DNA from: Solirubrobacterales bacterium
GTDB taxonomy: Bacteria; Actinomycetota; Thermoleophilia; Solirubrobacterales; Solirubrobacteraceae
Reading direction: 5' to 3'
Length of the DNA: 5,400 nucleotides
Assembly (NCBI GenBank): GCA_013813955.1
Contig: JACCQW010000262.1
Location: 1-5,400 of the forward strand
The first letter of the stretch is position 1. Each line of letters opens with the position of its first letter. The position numbers and the translations under genes were made by a program. Shown one piece after another: positions 1 through 5,400 of this stretch. The notes below the pieces were generated by a model, which saw only the letters and a list, made by a program, of their open reading frames with translations, did not search any database and was not told the DNA's origin.

Positions 1-124
1 CCGCGGGAGCGGGCGTGGGCGCGGTCTCGCGCATGAAGCGCTCGAGCGCGGCGGCGACCGCGGCCGCCTCCTCGGGCGACGCGGACGGGGCGACGATCTG
101 CAGCTGCGGGCGCCGGTTGACCAC
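1..124 (-). CDS. acyl-CoA carboxylase epsilon subunit (N-terminal part, runs off left edge)
   Basis: Probable small epsilon subunit of an actinobacterial acyl-CoA carboxylase; in characterised complexes this subunit helps hold the biotinylated alpha and carboxyltransferase beta subunits together. The visible 41 residues start at a GTG (complement of 122-124) and read MVNRRPQLQIVAP, then SPEEAAAVAAALERF and a Pro/Ala-rich stretch. This matches the usual epsilon pattern: a short strand with 'P.L.IV', then 'SPEEAAAVAAAL', a single amphipathic helix. The frame stays open upstream but offers no better nearby start, and no strong Shine-Dalgarno sequence is visible. It begins 16 bases after the stop of the upstream PGPGW gene, so it is probably the last visible member of that operon. 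The partner beta subunit is about 3.4 kb away on the same strand. The family call rests on a short motif, so it is likely but not certain; the C-terminus is missing. Confidence 0.72.
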   Translation of the reverse strand, partial: MVNRRPQLQIVAPSASPEEAAAVAAALERFMRETAPTPAPA

Positions 125-140
125 GTCGGACGCCGGCCGC

Positions 141-557
141 TCAGACCGGAACGAGCGGGATGTCGCCGAGCAGGGCCCACGCGACGATCGCGCCGACGGC
201 CAGCGCTCCGGCGATCCCGGACAGGACGCGCTGCGTGGCCGTCGTCTCCGAGGCCTTCTGCCTGGCCTTCTCGCCCTGCTCGATCGCCCGCTGCAGCAGT
301 CCCTCCGCCCACGCGAACTCCAGCGAGAGGATGGCCAGGCCGACCGGGATCACGACGAACGCCGGCCCCGGCAGAACGAGCATGGCGACCCCGCCGACGA
401 GGATCGTGAACCCCGCGATGACCCACAGCGCACGGACGGGCTTGGAGCGCTGCAGGTGGCGTTCGCGCTGGCTGTGCAGGCGATGGACGAGCGAGGGCTT
501 CTCGGCGGGCGGCGACCCCTCGGCGGGCGGCGGCTTCTCGGCGGGCTGGGTGGCCAC
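141..557 (-). CDS. PGPGW-family (TIGR02611-like) small transmembrane protein
   Basis: A 138-residue membrane protein of unknown function. The N-terminus is a cytosol-like, Pro/Ala/Glu-rich tail with three tandem hexapeptides (residues 5-22), followed by a basic stretch (about 25-42). The first membrane segment is about 44-62. It runs straight into the family signature PGPAFVVIPVGLAIL (63-77), a second hydrophobic segment ending in EFAWAEGLL (80-88). A charged helix (89-108) and a third membrane segment (111-131) follow. The usual signature is PGPG; here the second glycine is alanine. The start is a GTG with a G-rich stretch just before it. It lies 14 bases after the stop of the GMC oxidoreductase, so the two are probably co-transcribed. 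The family is recognisable but has no established biochemical role; a membrane-anchoring or envelope role is only a guess. Confidence 0.86.
   Translation of the reverse strand: MATQPAEKPPPAEGSPPAEKPSLVHRLHSQRERHLQRSKPVRALWVIAGFTILVGGVAMLVLPGPAFVVIPVGLAILSLEFAWAEGLLQRAIEQGEKARQKASETTATQRVLSGIAGALAVGAIVAWALLGDIPLVPV
492..545 (-). repeat. three tandem 18-bp units encoding PAExxx hexapeptides
   Basis: The 10-base string ctcggcgggc recurs at 501, 519 and 537 with an exact 18-bp period. Read on the minus strand, the three units encode PAEKPP, PAEGSP and PAEKPS (residues 5-22 of the PGPGW protein). Because the period is a multiple of three, copy-number change would keep the frame. It probably forms a flexible tail before the first membrane segment. 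Confidence 0.8.
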
Positions 558-572
558 GCCACCCAGCCTAGA

Positions 573-2207
573 TCACGCCGCGACTGGGTGTGCGCTGTCT
601 GGCGTCGCCGCGTTCGCGGCGGGAATGTGGCTCATCGCCCGCTCGGCGAGCGCGGTGATCGTCAGGCTCGGGTTCACGCCGACGTTGGCGGGGATGACCG
701 AGCCGTCGCAGACGAGCAGGCGCTCGTAGCCGAAGACGCGCTGGTGGGCGTCGACGACGCCCTGCTCGGGCGAGCCGGCGATCACCGCGCCGCCGAGGAT
801 GTGCGCGGTCGTCGGGATGTTGGCCAGCGCCTCGGTCAGCGAGCTCTGCGGGGTCCCGCCGATCCGCTGCGCCATCCACTCCGCGGCCTGGTTGGCCACG
901 GGGATGAACGTCGGGTTGGGCCTGTCGGGGTCCTGCTCGGTCTGCAGGCGCAGCCCGTTGCCGAAGCGGCTGGGGCGGGGGCGCAGGGCGATCGCGTTGT
1001 CGAGCGTCTGCATGACGAGCAGGATGATCGTTCGCCGCGACCACGCCCGCGGGCTGAGGACCCTCACGAACCTGATCGGGTGTCGCGCCGCGGCGCCCAG
1101 CAGCTTCAGCGGGCGGGTCAGCCGGGTCCCATCGCCCACCAGCAGCGTGTAGAGCAGGCTCATCGAGTTGCCCGCGTGCCCGTAGGTGACGGTCTCGATG
1201 TGCGTGTCGGCGTCCGGGTAGATCGAGCCGCTGATCGCCACGCGCCGGGTGAAGTCGATCGAGTCGTCGGGCGCGGTGACCGCGAGGATCGCCTCGCTGT
1301 TGGTGCGCACGAGCTCGCCGAGGCGCTCGGAGATGCGCAGCGAGCCGCCCAGCCGGCAGCGCTGCAGCAGCTTGTTCGTCCCGAGCGGGCCGGCGGCGAA
1401 GACGACGCCCCGCGCCGTGTGGGTGCGGTGGTCCTTGCGCAGCCAGGCGCCCGTGCGTTCGCTGAGCACCGCGTAGCCGTCGCTGCCGTCGCCCGCGCCG
1501 AGCGGGCGCACGTCGACGACCGTGCGCTCGGGCAGCACCTGGGCGCCGCCCTGTTCGGCGAACCACAGGTAGTTCTTGACGAGCGTGTTCTTCGCCCCGA
1601 ACGGGCAGCCGACCATGCACCGCCCGCAGGCCACGCAGCCGTTGCGCGGCGGCCCGTCGCCGCCGAAGAACGGGTCCGTGCCGTCGTGCTCGGGTGTGCC
1701 GAAGTAGACGCCGACGCGGGTCTTGGCGTAGGTCTCCTCGACGCCCAGCGACCGGCCGAACTCGCGCAGCAGGTCGTCGGAGGGGTCGTCCGCGGCGACC
1801 GAGACGACGCCCAGCATCCGCTCGGCCTCGTCGTAGTGGGGCGCCAGCTCGCGCTCCCAGCTGCCCAGCGCGCGCCACTGCGGGTCCTCGTAGAAGCGCG
1901 CGGGGGCGCGGTACAGGGTGTTGGCGTAGCCGAGGCTGCCGCCGCCGACGCCGGCGCCGCTGACGATCGTCACGTCCTTGAAGATCGACAGGCGGAAGAT
2001 GCCACGCAGGCCGATGCGCGGGGCGAAGAAGTAGCGCCGCAGATCCCAGGTGGACTTCGGGAAGTCGTCGTCGCCGAAACGCCGGCCGGCCTCCAGCACG
2101 CCGACGCTGTAGCCCTTCTCGGTCAGCCGGTGCGCGCTGACGCCGCCGCCGAAGCCCGAGCCGATGACGAGCCAGTCGAAATCGTGGTCCACGGCGGCAG
2201 CGTACAC
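573..2207 (-). CDS. GMC-family FAD-dependent oxidoreductase, cholesterol-oxidase (ChoD)-like
   Basis: A 544-residue flavoprotein that probably oxidises an alcohol, possibly a sterol or terpenoid; the substrate cannot be told from sequence. The Rossmann FAD motif GSGFGGG is at 16-22, followed by the ribose-binding acid in VLEAG (Glu39). The second flavin-contact region is GAGVGGGSLGYAN (84-96). A cluster C-x2-C-x2-C-x3-C-P (Cys191, 194, 197, 201) precedes GAKNTLVKNYLW, a layout I recall from ChoD-type enzymes. The C-terminal GMC signature includes HILGG with His469 and PANVGVNPSLTITALAER with Asn512, the usual catalytic His/Asn pair. Length is normal for the family and no signal peptide is present, so it is likely cytoplasmic. 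The start is GTG at 2207; a second GTG five codons in (2192) is equally plausible, and neither has a clear ribosome site. It sits 16 bases after the lipoprotein gene and 14 before the PGPGW gene. Confidence 0.93.
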   Translation of the reverse strand: MYAAAVDHDFDWLVIGSGFGGGVSAHRLTEKGYSVGVLEAGRRFGDDDFPKSTWDLRRYFFAPRIGLRGIFRLSIFKDVTIVSGAGVGGGSLGYANTLYRAPARFYEDPQWRALGSWERELAPHYDEAERMLGVVSVAADDPSDDLLREFGRSLGVEETYAKTRVGVYFGTPEHDGTDPFFGGDGPPRNGCVACGRCMVGCPFGAKNTLVKNYLWFAEQGGAQVLPERTVVDVRPLGAGDGSDGYAVLSERTGAWLRKDHRTHTARGVVFAAGPLGTNKLLQRCRLGGSLRISERLGELVRTNSEAILAVTAPDDSIDFTRRVAISGSIYPDADTHIETVTYGHAGNSMSLLYTLLVGDGTRLTRPLKLLGAAARHPIRFVRVLSPRAWSRRTIILLVMQTLDNAIALRPRPSRFGNGLRLQTEQDPDRPNPTFIPVANQAAEWMAQRIGGTPQSSLTEALANIPTTAHILGGAVIAGSPEQGVVDAHQRVFGYERLLVCDGSVIPANVGVNPSLTITALAERAMSHIPAANAATPDSAHPVAA

Positions 2208-2223
2208 GAAGGTGACGGGGGCG

Positions 2224-2433
2224 TCAGGTTAAGCGGGTCGGTTCGGGCTCGCGGGCCTCCCGCGGCAGGAGCGGCGACAGGCAGCGGCTGTGGCGCGGGT
2301 GGGTCGAGACCCGCTGTTGGACGCGCTCGACGTCGCTCGCGCGATCGTCGCGCGCCGCCGGCTCCTCATCGCCGCCGCAGCCGGCGAGCAGCACGACCAC
2401 GAAGAGGACCGTCCAGGACCTGCACAGCGTCAC
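2224..2433 (-). CDS. short putative lipoprotein
   Basis: A 69-residue exported lipoprotein. From the GTG at 2433 it begins MTLCRSW, continues with the hydrophobic core TVLFVVVLLAGC and ends the signal peptide at a good lipobox (LLAGC), with the predicted lipidated cysteine at residue 19. The mature part of about 51 residues starts GGDEEPAARDD and is charged and apparently disordered, rich in Arg, Glu and Pro. I recognise no domain in it. The same frame stays open to 2763, but that extension runs antisense through the small plus-strand gene and would bury the signal peptide, so the GTG at 2433 is the better start. No clear Shine-Dalgarno sequence precedes it. The stop lies 16 bases before the GMC oxidoreductase start, making this the probable first gene of that operon. 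It could be an envelope accessory factor, but no function can be assigned. Confidence 0.7.
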   Translation of the reverse strand: MTLCRSWTVLFVVVLLAGCGGDEEPAARDDRASDVERVQQRVSTHPRHSRCLSPLLPREAREPEPTRLT

Positions 2434-2487
2434 GTCCGCGGACCGACCCGATGTGACGCCTCCAGGGCGTACGATGTCGGCAAGCCG
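2434..2487. promoter_or_regulatory. divergent 54-bp spacer, presumed promoters both ways
   Basis: This spacer separates the divergent starts of the lipoprotein gene (-) and the small helical gene (+), so promoters for both must lie in or near it. On the plus strand TACGAT (2470-2475) fits a -10 box and would place a transcript start about 6 bases before the ATG at 2488, giving an almost leaderless message. There is no good -35 box. A perfect 10-bp palindrome, gtccgcggac (2434-2443), directly abuts the lipoprotein start codon and could be an operator. It is short enough to arise by chance in such GC-rich DNA. Confidence 0.3.
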
Positions 2488-2691
2488 ATGACCGCGCAGC
2501 CGAAGACCCTCCTGACCACGAGCCGCCACGTCGCATGGGAGAAGATCAACGCCGACAAGCGCGCCCTCCTGGCCGGCGACGGCGCGGAGCCGGTGGAGGA
2601 TCGCCTGCGCCGCGGTCAGCGTCTGTCGGCTCAGGCGGCACGCCTGCGGCGCGCGATCGTCAGCCGTGAGCCCGACGGTTCCCGATCCTGA
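2488..2691 (+). CDS. 67-residue helical protein, candidate partner of the nucleotidyltransferase
   Basis: I do not recognise a named family. The product is a small, highly charged, probably all-helical soluble protein. Its central part reads VAWEKINADKRALLAGDG (15-32), followed by EPVEDRLRRGQRLSAQAARL (34-53) and RRAIVSREPDG. Third codon positions are almost all G or C across its length, which supports real coding. It overlaps the start of the nucleotidyltransferase gene by 26 bases in another frame, an arrangement that favours translational coupling and fixed stoichiometry. The ATG at 2488 has no strong Shine-Dalgarno sequence, in keeping with a near-leaderless transcript. Its size and its position first in the pair resemble an antitoxin or regulatory partner, but this rests on gene layout alone. 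Confidence 0.66.
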   Translation: MTAQPKTLLTTSRHVAWEKINADKRALLAGDGAEPVEDRLRRGQRLSAQAARLRRAIVSREPDGSRS

Positions 2692-3175
2692 GCTTGATGC
2701 GGTCACCAGCGCGTTCCTGAGCGCGGGCGCCCGCTTTGTGGTCATCGGTGGGTTCGCGGTCATCGCCCACCGCTACGTCCGAGCGACCGAGGACGTCGAT
2801 CTGCTCATCCCCGCCGACGACGACAACGACCGGCGCTGCGGTGCCGCGCTCGTCGCGCTGAATGCGGTCTGGACGCTCGACGGGCGAGCGCTGGATCCGC
2901 CGGCCCTCACCGGCCGGGCCCACTCGCGGCTGCTGACCTCCAGGGGGCTGGTCGACCTGCTGCGCGAGGGCGAGGCGCCGCTGGACTACGCCACGGTGGC
3001 CGCCGGCGCCGAGCGGGCCGACCTCGGCGACGGCACGTTTCTCATCGCGGGGCTGAGGAGCCTGGTCTCGTTCAAGCGCCTGGCGGACCGGCCGCGGGAC
3101 CGCCTCGACCTCGAGGAGCTTCGGGCGCTCCACGGCGGGCTTCCCATGGAGTCGCTTCCCGGCCTGGACGCGTAG
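2666..3175 (+). CDS. MNT-fold nucleotidyltransferase (AbiEii/DUF6036-like)
   Basis: A 169-residue member of the DNA polymerase-beta-like nucleotidyltransferase superfamily. Such proteins transfer a nucleotide to an acceptor and include toxin components such as AbiEii and MNT-HEPN pairs. The core motif is RFVVIGGFAVIAHRYVRATE (residues 23-42), with the Gly-Gly at 28-29, followed by DVDLLIP with the metal-binding pair Asp43 and Asp45. Asp97 in GLVDLL is a candidate third carboxylate. The C-terminal part, FLIAGLRSLVSFKRLADRPR followed by DRLDLEELRAL, is the conserved end commonly seen in this group. The GTG start at 2666 lies inside the preceding small gene (26-base overlap), and its own ribosome site is weak. 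No HEPN gene lies nearby. It ends 10 bases before the convergent VapC remnant. Fold assignment is firm; substrate and toxin role are inferred. Confidence 0.85.
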   Translation: MSPTVPDPELDAVTSAFLSAGARFVVIGGFAVIAHRYVRATEDVDLLIPADDDNDRRCGAALVALNAVWTLDGRALDPPALTGRAHSRLLTSRGLVDLLREGEAPLDYATVAAGAERADLGDGTFLIAGLRSLVSFKRLADRPRDRLDLEELRALHGGLPMESLPGLDA

Positions 3176-3185
3176 ACAGCGCCGG

Positions 3186-3551
3186 TCACCACACCACCTT
3201 GATCCCGTGCGCCGTCAGGTGGCGGTCCTGCGTCACGAGGGCGAGTCGCTCGATCCGCGCCTGGGCGACCAGCAGCCGGTCGAACGGGTCTCGGTGGTGG
3301 AGGGGCAGGGAGCCGCGAGGTCGGCGTGCCCTGCGCTGATGCTCAACAGCTCGAGGCCGGTCGCCGAAACGCGCTCGAGCATGTCGGCTGGCGCCTGGAG
3401 CTTTCCAAGGGCGCGCTTGATCGACGTCTCCCAGATACTGACCGCGCTCACGGCGACGCGCTCGGCATCCGCCTCGAGCCGGGGGGCACAGACTCCCCGA
3501 TCTGGAAGCGCTCGTCGGACATCCACCAGAGCAATGCGTGCGTGTCGATGG

Positions 3552-3555
<4 letters not shown>
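3186..3555 (-). pseudogene. VapC-like PIN-domain toxin, disrupted by two frameshifts and lacking a start
   Basis: PIN-domain ribonuclease toxin in three frames. Frame one has AIDTHALLWWMSDERFQIGE, with the first catalytic Asp encoded at 3544-3546. After a shift at a run of six G (3481-3486) comes EADAERVAVSAVSIWE, with the catalytic Glu at 3428-3430, then TSIKRALGKL and GLELLSISAGHADLA. A second shift near 3310-3316 leads to LPLHHRDPFDRLLVAQARIE, LALVTQD (acidic residue at 3225-3227) and a normal VapC ending, HGIKVVW, with TGA at 3186-3188. One added base at each site restores about 123 residues, the normal family length, with all catalytic acids present. No ATG, GTG or TTG lies in frame for over 30 codons upstream, because the gene begins on the stop codon of the carboxylase gene; no VapB antitoxin gene is present. 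The simplest reading is an inactive remnant. Assembly errors could explain the frameshifts but not the missing start. Confidence 0.86.
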
Positions 3556-5132
<1,577 letters not shown>

Positions 5133-5189
5133 GGGCGCTTCTGATGCTATGCGAGCCGCGCAGCGGCGGCGGCGTCCGCTGGGCCGGCG

Positions 5190-5399
5190 TCAGCCGCGGG
5201 AGAACGGCCGGTGGTGCGCGGCGCCGAGGTCGTCGAGGACATCGGTGAGGATCGCGACCGTCCGCTCGGGGTCCAGCGGGGCGGGTGCGCCGGCGGCGGG
5301 CGGGACGTGGATGGTCGGCGGCGCGGGATCGGGCTCGGCCGGGGGAGCGGGTGGATCGGGCAGCGGCATCGGGCCGGGCGCCGGCGGGCCGGGGTCGGG
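5190..5399 (-). CDS. C-terminal fragment of an unrecognised proline-rich protein (5' end outside window)
   Basis: The last 69 codons and TGA stop of a gene entering from the right edge. It opens with a low-complexity Pro/Ala/Asp/Glu stretch (PDPGPPAPGPMPLPDPPAPP and similar), probably a flexible linker, and then a compact tail. The tail, LDPERTVAILTDVL followed by DDLGAAHHRPFSRG, looks like one amphipathic helix plus a basic end. The helical tail looks like real protein, which supports the frame. An internal ATG at 5369 would give only 59 residues and is more likely Met within a longer protein. It ends 57 bases before the carboxylase start on the same strand, so it may be co-transcribed with it. 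I cannot name the family from this fragment. Confidence 0.58.
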   Translation of the reverse strand, partial: PDPGPPAPGPMPLPDPPAPPAEPDPAPPTIHVPPAAGAPAPLDPERTVAILTDVLDDLGAAHHRPFSRG

Positions 5400-5400
5400 C

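Noticed and set aside
568..1878. A 436-codon minus-strand frame inside the GMC gene
   Set aside because: Out of frame with the clear GMC motifs; Arg/Pro/Ala-rich shadow.
2434..2443. Perfect 10-bp palindrome gtccgcggac as an operator
   Set aside because: Its position at the lipoprotein start is suggestive and is noted in the spacer entry. Palindromes of this length are expected by chance several times in GC-rich DNA of this size, and no second copy was seen.
15..2456. An 813-codon open frame on the plus strand, by far the longest in its region
   Set aside because: It is antisense to the GMC, PGPGW and lipoprotein genes. Its product is a low-complexity Arg/Ala/Asp/Val-rich string without domains, typical of the mirror of GC-rich genes.
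2660..3133. A minus-strand frame opposite the nucleotidyltransferase
   Set aside because: The plus strand carries clear MNT motifs; the minus product has none and mirrors the codon pattern.
3176..3185. Terminator between the convergent nucleotidyltransferase and PIN genes
   Set aside because: Only 10 bases separate them and no stable hairpin with a T tract is visible on either strand.
5133..5189. A dedicated promoter for the carboxylase gene
   Set aside because: TAGCAT at 5143-5148 (minus strand) resembles a -10 box, but there is no matching -35 box and the upstream gene may supply the transcript.

Overview
The window comes from a very GC-rich bacterial chromosome. Strong G/C preference at third codon positions, frequent GTG starts and the gene families present point to Actinomycetota. 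An order such as Solirubrobacterales (Thermoleophilia) would fit, but that placement is an inference from gene types and style, not a computed assignment.

Layout from right to left, since most genes are on the minus strand. At the right edge (5190-5399, -) is the proline-rich C-terminus of an unrecognised protein cut by the window. Next is a complete acyl-CoA carboxylase beta subunit of propionyl-CoA carboxylase type (3552-5132, -). Abutting its stop codon is a VapC-like PIN-domain toxin gene (3186-3555, -) that has no usable start codon, no antitoxin beside it, and two single-base frameshifts. I read it as a decaying pseudogene. Convergent with it are two overlapping plus-strand genes: a 67-residue helical protein (2488-2691) and a MNT-fold nucleotidyltransferase (2666-3175), arranged like a toxin-antitoxin pair. 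Across a 54-bp divergent spacer, a closely packed minus-strand run begins: a short lipoprotein (2224-2433), a GMC/ChoD-type FAD oxidoreductase with a ferredoxin-like cysteine motif (573-2207), a PGPGW-family membrane protein (141-557), and the start of a probable acyl-CoA carboxylase epsilon subunit (1-124) that runs off the left edge. The gaps in this run are 14 to 16 bp, so it is likely one operon.

How it fits together: the beta and epsilon subunits belong to the same biotin-dependent carboxylase, which makes methylmalonyl-CoA or malonyl-CoA. They are often neighbours in actinobacteria but lie about 3.4 kb apart here. The intervening DNA holds a toxin remnant, a possible second toxin-antitoxin pair and a redox/membrane cassette, which suggests accessory insertion between carboxylase genes. 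No RNA genes, CRISPR arrays, insertion sequences or convincing terminators were seen, and no gene-free stretch exceeds 60 bases.
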